From: Terriglobia bacterium
GTDB taxonomy: Bacteria > Acidobacteriota > Terriglobia > Acidiferrales > UBA7541
DNA length: 64,000 nucleotides
Assembly (NCBI GenBank): GCA_020073585.1
Contig: JAIQEV010000009.1
Coordinates: 1-64,000, forward strand
Direction of reading: 5' to 3'
In this document: positions 1 through 8,821 of the stretch, in pieces
How the letters are laid out: every line of letters starts with the position of its first letter
How positions within the stretch are numbered: position 1 is the first letter of the stretch
Program-made: the position numbers and the translations under genes
Notes under the pieces: generated by a model
The model's input: the letters and a program-made list of their open reading frames with translations, nothing else
Told to the model about the DNA's origin: nothing
The model's database searches: none

Positions 1-65
1 GGGTCAGCAGCCCCCTATCATAACCGAAAACGTTTCCGCGGGTGGCGAGCTATACTGAATCTGTT

Positions 66-1532
66 GTGAACATCGTCCTCATCGCCACGTATGAGCTGGG
101 ACGGCAGCCCTTTGGCCTGGCCTCCCCGGCGGCTTGGCTGCGCGAGCGCGGCCATCGCGTCGCCTGCCTGGATCTCTCGCGGCAAGCCTTCGACGAGGAG
201 GCCATTCGCGCGGCGGAGATGGTCGCCTTCCATGTGCCCATGCATACCGCGGCGCGGCTGGCCATTCCCCTGATCGAACCGGTGCGGCGGCTGAATCCGG
301 CGGCCCATCTCTGCTTCTACGGCCTCTACGCTGCGATGAACGAAGCGCACCTGCGCGGGCTCGGCGTCGCGACCATCCTGGGCGGAGAGTTCGAGGAAGG
401 GCTGGCCCAATTGGCGACCCGTCTGCCAGAGCGTTTGGCGCAGCAGCGGAGCGGCGCGGCGACCGGCCGTGAAGCGCAAGCCGAACCGGTGATCTCCCTG
501 GCGCGGCAGATGTTTTCCGTGCCGGACCGCGGCGGTCTGCCGCCGCTGCGCGGCTATGCCCACGTCGTGCTCTCCGAAGGCGAACACCGCATCGCCGGTT
601 ACACCGAAGCCAGCCGCGGCTGCAAACATCTCTGCCGCCACTGCCCGATCGTCCCTGTCTACAACGGCGTCTTCCGCGTTGTGGACCGCGACGTGGTTCT
701 CGCCGACATCCGCCAGCAGGTGACCGCGGGCGCCGCGCACATCACTTTCGGCGATCCCGATTTCTTCAATGGTCCCGGCCACGCGCTGGCTCTGGCCGAA
801 GCCCTGCACCGCGAATTCCCGCAGCTCACCTACGACGTAACCATCAAGGTCGAGCACCTGCTGCAGCACGAGCGACATCTGGTTGCGCTGCGCGATACAG
901 GCTGCCTCTTCGTCACCAGCGCCGTGGAATCGCTCGATGATGCCGTCCTCGAAAAGCTGGCCAAGGGCCACACGCGCGCGGAGTTCCTGCGCGTGGTGGA
1001 GGTGTTTCGCCGGCTGGGCCTGACGCTGCAGCCCACGTTCGTGCCGTTCACGCCCTGGACCACCCTGGAAAGCTATCTCGATATGTTGCAGGTCCTGCGC
1101 GAGCAGGACCTGGCGGCAAATGTCGCGCCGATCCAGCTCGCCATCCGCCTGCTGATTCCAGCGGGCTCGCGCCTGCTTGAGCTCCCGGACATCCGGCAGC
1201 TCGCCGCGCCGTTCGATGCCCAGGCCCTGGTGCATCCCTGGCGGCATCCCGATCCGCGCGTGGACGCGCTCTGCGATGAGGTGCAGCAGATCGTCGCCGC
1301 CAGTGAGAAACTGAAGCGACCGCGCCACGCCATTTTCGAACGCATCCTGCGCGCGGCGGAAGCTGCGGCGGGCGTGCAGGCCGCGGAAGCGGCTCAGCCA
1401 GTGCTTGTGGCGCGCGCCGCCATCCCTTATCTCAACGAGCCCTGGTACTGTTGAGCCGAGCCCTCGCGGGACCAGTTGGTCCCCATCGCTCAGGCCAGGG
1501 AAGCGCTGAGTAAAGCCGAGTCGTTCGTCTAG
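66..1532 (+). CDS. B12-binding radical SAM selenoprotein with CUAEP tail
   Basis: A cobalamin-binding-type N-terminal domain (from NIVLIATYELGRQPFG, about residues 2-160) precedes a radical SAM domain whose [4Fe-4S] motif CKHLCRHC gives Cys186, Cys190 and Cys193. The frame meets TGA at 1452-1454 directly after a Cys codon. Reading on gives C-U-A-E-P and 22 more residues to TAG at 1530-1532, for 488 aa in all. A C-terminal CUAEP/CCAEP tail is a known hallmark of a radical SAM (seleno)protein family, so the TGA is read here as selenocysteine. A SECIS-like hairpin follows at 1468-1483. Start GTG 66 is chosen because the family begins close to the NIVLIA strand; GTG 42 is an alternative, and neither has a clear ribosome-binding site. 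The next gene begins 10 nt downstream and is probably co-transcribed. Substrate unknown. Confidence 0.85.
1452..1492 (+). promoter_or_regulatory. Predicted bacterial SECIS element for the CUAEP protein
   Basis: The UGA at 1452-1454 is followed after 13 nt by a perfect 6-bp stem, GGGACC (1468-1473) and GGTCCC (1478-1483), with the tetraloop AGTT. TGAGC at 1452-1456 can also pair with GCTCA at 1488-1492, which places the UGA at the base of an extended stem, as in E. coli fdhF. A G within the first two loop bases and a distance of about 14-30 nt from the UGA fit known bacterial SECIS elements. Function is inferred. Confidence 0.75.
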
Positions 1533-1542
1533 CAGGTCACCG

Positions 1543-2874
1543 ATGGATCAGGGCACAAGCAACAAGAAGCGGTTGCTGCTCTTCACCAGCAAGCTGGGCT
1601 ACCAGACGCGCAGCTTCGCCGAGGCCGCGCAGAAGCTCGGCGCGGAGCTGGTCTTCGTCACCGACCGTTGCGGCCGGCTGGACGATCCCTGGGGCGACCA
1701 CGCCATTCCCGTGCATTTCGAAAAGCCGGAAGCCGCCGCGGCGGCCGTGCTGCAGGCGCAGCGCGGGCAGGCGCTGGACGGGGTGCTGGCGCTGGGTGAC
1801 CGTCCGGCGCTGGCCGCGGCCTACGCCGCGCGGGGGCTCGGCGTGCTGCACAATCACCCCGCGTCGGTGGAAGCCTGCCGCAGCAAGCAGCGCATGCGCG
1901 AAGTTTTTCGCGAGGCGGGGATGCGCGTGCCGTGGTTCCGCGTGCTGCCGCTGGTGCCGGCGCCGGAGCCTGCGCTGGCGGGCATTACGTTTCCCTGCGT
2001 GCTCAAGCCGCTGTCGCTTTCCGCCAGCACCGGCGTGATCCGCGCCAATTCGCGCGAGGAGTTTTTCGCCGCGGCGGAACGCATCCGCCGCCTGCTGGAG
2101 TCGCCGGAGATGCAGGCCACGCACGAGGCGCATCTCGACCGCATCCTGGTGGAAGGCTACATCCCGGGCCGGGAAGTTTCCGTCGAGGGCCTGCTGACGG
2201 AGGGCGCGTTGCGCGTGCTGGCCATTTTCGACAAGCCGGAGCCGCTGGAAGGCCCGTTCTTCGAAGAGACGATCTACGTGACGCCCCCGCGCCTAAGCGC
2301 GGACGAGCAGCACGCCATCGCGCGCGCCGCGCAGGAGGCCGTGCGCGCCCTGGGCCTGCTGCACGGAGCGGTGCACGTGGAGTTGCGCGTGAATGACGAC
2401 GGCGTGTGGCCGCTGGAAGCGGCGCCGCGGCCCATCGGAGGACTGTGTTCACGCGCCCTGCGCTTTCAGGCGGACCCCGCGGCCGAACCCATTTTTCTGG
2501 AGGAACTGCTGCTGCGCCACGCCCTGGGCCTGCCGGGAAGCGACTGGCCGCGCGAGCGCGCCGCCTCCGGGGTGATGATGATTCCGGTGCCGAAGAGCGG
2601 CGTGCTGGAGAAGGTTGCGGGAGAAGAGGCGGCGCGGGCCACGCCCGGAATCACCGAGCTGCAGATCACCGCGCGGCTGCACGACTACATCGCCGCCTGG
2701 CCCGAGGGTTCGAGCTATCTGGGATTTCTGTTTGCGCGGAGCGAGAGCGCGGCCGGGGTGGAAGCGGCATTGCGCCAGGCGCATGCGCGATTGCACTTCA
2801 CGCTGGCGCCACGCCTGCCGGTGGAGCACCCGGCCGCGCGATCAACGGCGACCGGGGCCGGGCGGCAGGATTAG
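1543..2874 (+). CDS. ATP-grasp domain protein
   Basis: A 443-aa protein with the layout of ATP-grasp carboxylate-amine/thiol ligases. An N-terminal Rossmann-like part begins LLLFTSKLGYQTRSF. The ATP-grasp core includes FPCVLKPLSLSASTGVI (lysine and glycine-rich loop), ILVEGYIPGREVSVEGL and the metal-binding VWPLEAAPRPIGG. It follows the CUAEP radical SAM gene by 10 nt and probably acts in the same pathway, ligating a carboxylate made or modified by that enzyme; this is inferred from linkage only. Its stop codon overlaps by 4 nt the stop of the convergent yggX-like gene. No substrate can be named. Confidence 0.8.
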   Translation: MDQGTSNKKRLLLFTSKLGYQTRSFAEAAQKLGAELVFVTDRCGRLDDPWGDHAIPVHFEKPEAAAAAVLQAQRGQALDGVLALGDRPALAAAYAARGLGVLHNHPASVEACRSKQRMREVFREAGMRVPWFRVLPLVPAPEPALAGITFPCVLKPLSLSASTGVIRANSREEFFAAAERIRRLLESPEMQATHEAHLDRILVEGYIPGREVSVEGLLTEGALRVLAIFDKPEPLEGPFFEETIYVTPPRLSADEQHAIARAAQEAVRALGLLHGAVHVELRVNDDGVWPLEAAPRPIGGLCSRALRFQADPAAEPIFLEELLLRHALGLPGSDWPRERAASGVMMIPVPKSGVLEKVAGEEAARATPGITELQITARLHDYIAAWPEGSSYLGFLFARSESAAGVEAALRQAHARLHFTLAPRLPVEHPAARSTATGAGRQD

Positions 2875-3203
2875 CCCTTGGCTTTGGGGGCCACGTAGCC
2901 TTCCGGCAGCTTCGCGCCTTCTCCGAAGAAAAACTGCTCCATCTGCTCTTCCATGATCTTCTGCGAGTTGGGGTCCAGGGGATTCAGCCGGTATTCGTTC
3001 ATCAGCATCTTGGAATATTCTACCCACATCTTCCAGGCGTCTTTCGAAACGTTCTCGTAGATGCGCTGACCCAGTTCGCCCTTCCAGGGAACGCGATCCA
3101 GCCCCGGCAGCTCTTTGCCGATCTTCACGCACTTCACCATGCGCGTTCCCGGCTTGACCGGCTCCGGTGCTGGTGGCTGCGAACCGCAACAATCGTTGGC
3201 CAT
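2871..3203 (-). CDS. yggX: YggX-like Fe(2+)-trafficking / oxidative damage protection protein
   Basis: A 110-aa protein. From about residue 22 it matches the YggX fold (VKCVKIGKELPGL, then GELGQRIYENVSKDAWKMW, then LNEYRLN-type and EQMEQFFF segments), a small cytosolic family linked to iron delivery and protection of Fe-S clusters. The start is set at ATG 3203, preceded by a strong GAGGAGGA ribosome-binding site at spacing 4-5. A short N-terminal extension MANDCCG, absent from the E. coli protein as I recall it, adds a vicinal Cys pair to the family's single conserved Cys. It is convergent with the ATP-grasp gene and divergent from the isomerase gene. Confidence 0.85.
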   Translation of the reverse strand: MANDCCGSQPPAPEPVKPGTRMVKCVKIGKELPGLDRVPWKGELGQRIYENVSKDAWKMWVEYSKMLMNEYRLNPLDPNSQKIMEEQMEQFFFGEGAKLPEGYVAPKAKG

Positions 3204-3345
3204 GCTCTCCTCCTCGGACCCAAACTCTAAACATACTGCAAGTTGGCCAAAATTCCTAGGGCCGCGCGGGTGGACTTGCGCCGGGACCCCGATTTTGAGA
3301 CAAAAGAAAGGGTACTTCGCAGCGGGGCCCCAGGAGGCTGTGGCG

Positions 3346-5076
3346 GTGCTTCCCACGCAGAGGATCGTTCCTGGAGTTCTGGAATCCGCATTTCGCCGCG
3401 AATGCGAAGCGCTGCTCACGGAAAACGTTCTCGCCCGGCTGTGGGCAAGAGATTCCTCGCTCTGGCCTCCTTCTCCAGAAAAAAACGGAGCGGCACAGGA
3501 AGGATTCAGCTGGCTGGACCTCCCGGTCAGCATGGGGCCGAAGCTGCCGGAATTGGCCGAGTTTTCCGCGGAAATCGAGAAGGACGGCATCCGCGACATC
3601 GTCAATCTCGGATTTGGCATCTCCCATATTGCCCCGGAAGTGGTTACCCGGGCTTTCCCCGTGCCGGCCGGACGGAGGTTCTTCGCGCTGGACAGCACCG
3701 ATCCCGCATCGGTCCGGGAAGTGGCCGAGGCCATCGAAATCCGCAAGACGCTGTTCCTCGTGGCCGGAAAATCGGGTAAGTCCCTCGACACCCATATTCA
3801 TTTTCTCTACTTTTTGGACCGCCTCAAGTCGGCCGGGGTAAAACGTCCGGGCGAGCACTTCGCGGCCGTTGCGGAAGAACATTCGTATCTAGATCAAATT
3901 GCCAGGCAGTATGGGTTTCGAAAAAGGTTTCTGGACCCGCCGGGGCTGGGAGTGCGTTATTCGGTTTTTTCCCATTTTGGGCTCGTGCGGGCGGCGCTGT
4001 GGGGACTGGACCTGCCGGCTTATCTCGCCGCGGGAGCGGCCATGCACCGGGCATGCGGTCCGGATACTCCCCCGGAGCAGAATCCGGCGCTGGCTCTCGG
4101 CGCGCTGCTGGCCACGGGAGTCATCGAAGGGCGCGATAAGCTGCTGCTTCATGCCAGCCCGCGCATTGCCTGGCTCAGCCAGCGCATCGAACAACTCATC
4201 GCGGCCGGCACAGGGAAGCAGGGAAGCGGGATCGTGCCCGTGGTGGAGGATTGGGAAAACGACGGGGATTCCTCCTCGACATGGGGCATCACCGCACTCC
4301 TGCGCTTGCAGGAAGAAAGCGCTCCGGAACTCGAACGCCGCGTGGCCGGCGCACGGGAATCCGAACAGCCCTTCGTGGAGATTCTCCTCAACTCGCCGCT
4401 GGAAGTGGGTGCGGAATTTTACAAGTGGGAGGTAGCCACGACGCTGGCTGCTTACCTGCTGGGCGTGGCGCCATTCGAAATCCCCGCCGTGCGGGAGAGC
4501 GAAGCGCGAACCGCGGAGATGCTGGAGGGCGTGCAGACGCAGCGTGGATTGCCGGCGGCGACGGCGCGCGTGTGCGAAGCCGGCCTCGAACTGTACGCCG
4601 AAGGCGCGGCACGCCAGCAGATTTCGACGCTCAGTCTGGCGGATGCGCTGCAGACCTGTTTCAAATTACGCCAGCCGGATTCCTACCTGGCGCTGCTCAG
4701 TTTTCTCCCGAACAACGCCCGGATCGAGGAAGGCCTGCGTGCGCTGCGCCGGCAACTCTCCCGGACGCTGGGCATTCCCGTCCTGCTGAGTTTCGGTCCG
4801 CGCTACCTCTATTCCCTCGGACAGTTGTATAAAGGCGGTCCGGACACCGGCCTGTTCCTGATGCTGACGGCGGCCCAGGAGCAGGATGTGCCCATTCCCG
4901 GGGCCGGCTATACCTTCGGGCAGTTGCAGATGGCGCAGGCGCTGGGCGATCTGGACTCGCTGGTGCGGCTGCAGCGGCCTGCCATCCGGCTGCACCTGGC
5001 GCAGGGCGCCGAAGCGGGGATGGAACAACTGGAGAAGGCCGTGCACCGGGCACTGGCGCAGGCCCGGCGGGCCTAG
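3346..5076 (+). CDS. pgi: Glucose-6-phosphate isomerase-like protein
   Basis: A 576-aa sugar isomerase (SIS-domain) protein resembling the isomerase half of the bifunctional transaldolase/glucose-6-phosphate isomerase proteins. Recognisable parts are the phosphosugar-binding loop LFLVAGKSGKSLDTHIHF, the segment GVRYSVFSHFGLVRAALWG, and a long C-terminal SIS-like half ending in a segment rich in charged residues. GTG 3346 is preferred because AGGAGG (3332-3337) lies 8 nt upstream; GTG 3340 is less likely. No transaldolase half is attached and none lies in the window. Glucokinase follows after 93 nt, so the two form a glucose-entry pair. Confidence 0.75.
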   Translation: MLPTQRIVPGVLESAFRRECEALLTENVLARLWARDSSLWPPSPEKNGAAQEGFSWLDLPVSMGPKLPELAEFSAEIEKDGIRDIVNLGFGISHIAPEVVTRAFPVPAGRRFFALDSTDPASVREVAEAIEIRKTLFLVAGKSGKSLDTHIHFLYFLDRLKSAGVKRPGEHFAAVAEEHSYLDQIARQYGFRKRFLDPPGLGVRYSVFSHFGLVRAALWGLDLPAYLAAGAAMHRACGPDTPPEQNPALALGALLATGVIEGRDKLLLHASPRIAWLSQRIEQLIAAGTGKQGSGIVPVVEDWENDGDSSSTWGITALLRLQEESAPELERRVAGARESEQPFVEILLNSPLEVGAEFYKWEVATTLAAYLLGVAPFEIPAVRESEARTAEMLEGVQTQRGLPAATARVCEAGLELYAEGAARQQISTLSLADALQTCFKLRQPDSYLALLSFLPNNARIEEGLRALRRQLSRTLGIPVLLSFGPRYLYSLGQLYKGGPDTGLFLMLTAAQEQDVPIPGAGYTFGQLQMAQALGDLDSLVRLQRPAIRLHLAQGAEAGMEQLEKAVHRALAQARRA

Positions 5077-5169
5077 GGACAAGCCGCGCCATGGGGCACG
5101 GATGCTCCCGGATACGCTCGCAAACGGATTGCTGGAAGGCGGTTCCGGCGCAGTGACAGGGGAGGAATT

Positions 5170-6156
5170 GTGATTCTTGCGGGGGACGTCGGTGGAACGA
5201 AGTGCAATCTCGCCCTGTTCGCGGAGAAAAACGGGAAGCTCGCGCCGGTGCTGCTGCGGCGCTTCGCCAGCCACGAGTACGCGCAGTTTGATTTGCTGGC
5301 CGGGGAGTTCCTCAGGCAGGCCGAGGCGTATTGTGCCGGCGATCCGATCGTCGCCGCGGGATTCGGCGTGGCCGGCCCCGTGGTGCACAACCGCGTCCAG
5401 GCCACCAACCTGCCCTGGGTGGTGGACGGCCGGGAACTCGCGGAGAAACTGCGCGTCGCGCAGGTGGTCCTGCTCAACGATCTTGCCGCGACCGCGCACA
5501 GCCTGGCGCATCTTCCGCCGCAGGATTTCTGCGTGCTTAATCCGGGAACTCCGGAGCCGGGCGGCACGAAAGCCCTGCTCGCCGCGGGCACCGGCCTCGG
5601 CCAGGGCATTCTGTTCTGGGATGGCGCGCGCTATCGCGTCGCGCCCAGCGAGGGCGGGCACAGCGATTTCGCGCCGCGCACCGAGCAGCAGATCGAATTC
5701 CTGCGCTTCATGCGCCAGCGCCATGCGCACGTCACCTGGGAGCTGATTCTTTCCGGGCGCGGCTTCAAGACCATCCACGAGTTTCTCGGCCCCGCCGTGC
5801 GCCATCCCTCCTTCGACGATCCGGAGGGCGATCCGGCTCCGGAAATCACCCGGCACGGCCTCGCGAAAACCTGCCCGGTGTGCGTGGCCACCCTGGATTT
5901 CTGGGTCGCCATCTATGGCTGCGAAGCGGGCAACCTGGCGCTCAAGGTGCTCGCTCTCGGCGGCGTCTATGTGGCCGGCGGCATCGCCGCAAAGATCATC
6001 GAGAAGATCAAGGACGGAACGTTTTTGAAGAACTTCTGCGACCGGGAAGAGAAGTTTGACGAGATGATGCGGAATATTCCCGTTTCGGTCGTTCTCAATG
6101 AGGATGCGCCGCTTCTCGGCGCGGCCTATCAGGCCCTGGCGGCCGCCCGGAAATAG
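5170..6156 (+). CDS. glk: Glucokinase
   Basis: A 328-aa cytosolic glucokinase of the GlkA/E. coli Glk type, phosphorylating glucose with ATP. Visible motifs are the phosphate-binding GDVGGTKCNLALF at the N-terminus, LLNDLAATAHS with the catalytic Asp, ALLAAGTGLGQG, and PSEGGHSDFAP. The start is GTG 5170, with GGAGGA ending 3-4 nt upstream. It lies directly downstream of the glucose-6-phosphate isomerase gene, consistent with a shared role at the top of glycolysis. Confidence 0.9.
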   Translation: MILAGDVGGTKCNLALFAEKNGKLAPVLLRRFASHEYAQFDLLAGEFLRQAEAYCAGDPIVAAGFGVAGPVVHNRVQATNLPWVVDGRELAEKLRVAQVVLLNDLAATAHSLAHLPPQDFCVLNPGTPEPGGTKALLAAGTGLGQGILFWDGARYRVAPSEGGHSDFAPRTEQQIEFLRFMRQRHAHVTWELILSGRGFKTIHEFLGPAVRHPSFDDPEGDPAPEITRHGLAKTCPVCVATLDFWVAIYGCEAGNLALKVLALGGVYVAGGIAAKIIEKIKDGTFLKNFCDREEKFDEMMRNIPVSVVLNEDAPLLGAAYQALAAARK

Positions 6157-6242
6157 CGGCGCAGAGGAAGGGAAGTGGCGGCCCGGAAAACCGGCGCGCC
6201 GCAAGCCTTTCCGTTTTCCCGAGCGCTTGCTAGGCTGTCCGC

Positions 6243-6791
6243 GTGAGCTTCCTGGGCCAATCCTTGGCGGAGTGGAAACCGGTCTCGCGCATCGCGGGCA
6301 TCGCCTGGCTCTGTTTCTACGGCTTGTTTCTTCTGTATGCCGCCAGCGACCGCAGCGGCTTCCTGTTTCCGGATTACGTGAACCTGCTGATCCACGAAGC
6401 CGGGCATATGCTCTTCAGTTGGGCCGGCTACACCCTCATGATTCTGGGCGGAACGCTCGGCGAACTGCTCGTGCCGCTGCTCTGCGCCGCCTATTTCGCG
6501 TGGCAGTGCGAGACGACCGGCGCGGCCTTCTGTAGTTTCTGGTTCTTCGAAAATTTCCCCTACATCGGCGCCTACATGGGGGACGCGCGCGCGGAGGCGT
6601 TGCCGCTGGTCGGCTCGGGTGATCACGACTGGAACATCCTGTTCAGCCAGTGGGGACTCCTGCCGCAGGACCGCGCCATCGGCAGCTTCGCCTCCGCCGT
6701 GGGCTGGGCCGGAATGCTGGGCACGGTGGCCTGGCTGGCGTGGCGCATCTGGCAAAGCCCGCGTGCGGCGCAGAGCGGGCCGGAGTTGTAA
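6243..6791 (+). CDS. Small integral membrane protein with HEAGH motif
   Basis: A 182-aa protein with about four hydrophobic segments (near residues 15-35, 55-95, 98-115 and 155-175). Segment two carries LLIHEAGHMLF, an HExxH zinc-protease signature placed at a membrane helix as in M50-like intramembrane metallopeptidases. A second metal ligand cannot be assigned with certainty; ENFPYIGAYMGD and GSGDHDW later in the chain are candidates. The start GTG 6243 has only a weak ribosome-binding site. I do not recognise a named family. Peptidase activity is a hypothesis resting on the HEAGH motif alone. Confidence 0.7.
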   Translation: MSFLGQSLAEWKPVSRIAGIAWLCFYGLFLLYAASDRSGFLFPDYVNLLIHEAGHMLFSWAGYTLMILGGTLGELLVPLLCAAYFAWQCETTGAAFCSFWFFENFPYIGAYMGDARAEALPLVGSGDHDWNILFSQWGLLPQDRAIGSFASAVGWAGMLGTVAWLAWRIWQSPRAAQSGPEL

Positions 6792-6901
6792 CCCTTCGCG
6801 GGCGTATCAGACCTTACATATCTTTGGTAGACTAAGATGCTTCTACTCTTTTGCGGTCCGCCGCTATCGCACATGCCCTTGTGCGCGTCCGGGAGTCATT
6901 C

Positions 6902-8395
6902 ATGAGCAGTGCCGTTTCCACGCAGGTTCGAGAATTACAGAATTATATCGGCGGGAGCTGGCAGCGCTCCAGCGCCACCGAATATTCCAGCGTCACCAAT
7001 CCGGCTACCGCGGAGATCCTCGCGCGCACCCCGCTTTCCACCCCCGCCGACGTGGACGCCGCGGTTCAATCGGCTGCCGCGGCCTTTCCCGCCTGGCGCC
7101 GCACGCCCCCCGGCGAGCGCATCCAGTATCTCTTCAAGCTGAAAAATCTCCTGGAAGAGCACCTCGACGAACTGGCCAGGCTCATCACCCTGGAAAACGG
7201 CAAGACCTTCGCCGAAGGCAAGGCCGAGTTGCGCCGCGGAATCGAAAACGTGGAAGTGGCCTGCGGCATCCCCATGATGATGCAGGGCTACAACCTGGAA
7301 GACGTCACTCCCGGCGTGGACGAGACGCTCATCCGCCAGCCGCTGGGCGTCGTCGCGGCCATCACCCCGTTCAATTTTCCGGCGATGATTCCGTTCTGGT
7401 TTCTGCCTTATGCCATCGCCTGCGGCAATACCTTCGTGCTCAAGACCTCGGAACGCGTGCCGCTCACGATGATCCGCGCCTACGAGCTTCTGGAAAAGAC
7501 CGGCCTGCCTAAGGGCGTGGCCAATCTGGTGAATGGCGGGCGGAACGTCGTGGACGCGCTGTGCGATCACCCGCAGGTGCGCGCCATCAGCTTCGTCGGC
7601 TCCACGCCCGTGGCCAAGCACGTCTACCTGCGCGCCGCGGCCAGCGGCAAGCGCATGCAGTGCCAGGGCGGAGCGAAGAACCACGTCATCGTGCTGCCCG
7701 ACGCGGACATGGACCTGGCCAAGCAGATCATCAGCGACAGCGCCTTCGGCTGCGCGGGGCAGCGCTGCCTGGCCGTTTCCGTGGCCGTGACCATCGGCGA
7801 AGCCCAGAAGACGTTCCGCGACGCCATCGCGGATGCCGCCGCAGCCATCCGCATCGGCAGCGGCCTGGACGCCGGCGTGCAGATGGGGCCGGTGATTTCC
7901 AGGGAGAGCAAGCAGCGCATCGAATCGCTCATCGGCACGGGCGTGCAGGAAGGCGCCAAGCCGCTGGTGGACGGACGCAACGCCAAAGTCGCCGGCCACG
8001 AGGAAGGGCATTTCCTGAAGCCCACGGTTCTCGACGGCCTTTCCGCGACCAGCAGCCTCGCGCACACGGAGATTTTCGGCCCGGTGCTGAGCCTGATCCA
8101 TGCCAACTCCATGGACGAAGCGTTCGAATTCCTCCGCCGCAGCCCCTACGGCAATCAGGCTTCGCTGTTTACCGGCAGCGGCGCCGCCGCGCGGCGTTTT
8201 CGCTACGAAGCGCCCGCCGGCAACATCGGCATCAACATCGGCGTGGCCGCGCCCATGGCCTACTTCCCGTTCAGCGGCTGGAAGGAAAGCTTCTTCGGGA
8301 TTCTGCACGGGCAAGGGCGCGACGCAGTGGAGTTCTACACCGAGTCCAAGGTCGTGATCGAACGCTGGTCGCGGCAGGAGACGCGCAAGTTCTAG
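6902..8395 (+). CDS. mmsA: Methylmalonate-semialdehyde dehydrogenase (CoA-acylating)
   Basis: A 497-aa aldehyde dehydrogenase of the MmsA/IolA group, which converts methylmalonate semialdehyde or malonate semialdehyde to propionyl- or acetyl-CoA in valine and inositol catabolism. Visible are the N-terminal YIGGSW, the cofactor region [29 protein letters not shown], the nucleophile Cys in [12 protein letters not shown], and the C-terminal [13 protein letters not shown]. These segments are specific to this ALDH subfamily. ATG 6902 gives the usual N-terminus. The stop is TAG, and an open in-frame stretch follows it (see findings). Confidence 0.92.
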   Translation: MSSAVSTQVRELQNYIGGSWQRSSATEYSSVTNPATAEILARTPLSTPADVDAAVQSAAAAFPAWRRTPPGERIQYLFKLKNLLEEHLDELARLITLENGKTFAEGKAELRRGIENVEVACGIPMMMQGYNLEDVTPGVDETLIRQPLGVVAAITPFNFPAMIPFWFLPYAIACGNTFVLKTSERVPLTMIRAYELLEKTGLPKGVANLVNGGRNVVDALCDHPQVRAISFVGSTPVAKHVYLRAAASGKRMQCQGGAKNHVIVLPDADMDLAKQIISDSAFGCAGQRCLAVSVAVTIGEAQKTFRDAIADAAAAIRIGSGLDAGVQMGPVISRESKQRIESLIGTGVQEGAKPLVDGRNAKVAGHEEGHFLKPTVLDGLSATSSLAHTEIFGPVLSLIHANSMDEAFEFLRRSPYGNQASLFTGSGAAARRFRYEAPAGNIGINIGVAAPMAYFPFSGWKESFFGILHGQGRDAVEFYTESKVVIERWSRQETRKF

Positions 8396-8821
8396 CTGCG
8401 GCTGGAAATTTGCAACCATTGCAATCGCGGGCGCTACTCGGTCAAGCGCGAGAACGGCGTGCACCACTTCCACTCCCTGCTGAGCGAGTTCCTAGAGCCG
8501 CGCTGAACCCGTTCTTCGTGCGGGAAAGCCCTGCGGCTGGGTGAAAGTTCTCAGCCGGAACGAGCCAAATCACTCACCTGGCGCGGTGCGCCTCGTCCCG
8601 GATTCTCTATCTTGCACAGTCTCAATCCTTTTCTGCACTTCCCGGTTCGGTACCCGGCATGCTCGAATTTCTGCGGGGAGCTATGGAAAGTTAGAGGGGG
8701 CTAGTACGCGCATTCGCGGCTGGTGCTTCCAATAGGAACGGGAGGTAAATCGTTTCGAAACATGTTTTGTGCTGCCTGCGTCCGCCCTCCACAGACACTC
8801 CCCGAAGCGAGGGAGGTTCCC
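8396..8821. other. Intergenic region between mmsA and the Hsp20 gene
   Basis: A 426-bp gap with no supported gene. The first 110 bases stay open in the mmsA frame after its stop and encode a Cys/His-containing tract ending at TGA 8503-8505. The rest shows no start codon with a ribosome-binding site, no terminator with a T-tract, and no recognised promoter. Confidence 0.5.

Noticed and set aside
3115-3345. Upstream extension of the glucose-6-phosphate isomerase gene
   Set aside because: It would overlap the yggX-like gene and its ribosome-binding site, and shows no similarity to the family; GTG 3346 has a good AGGAGG.
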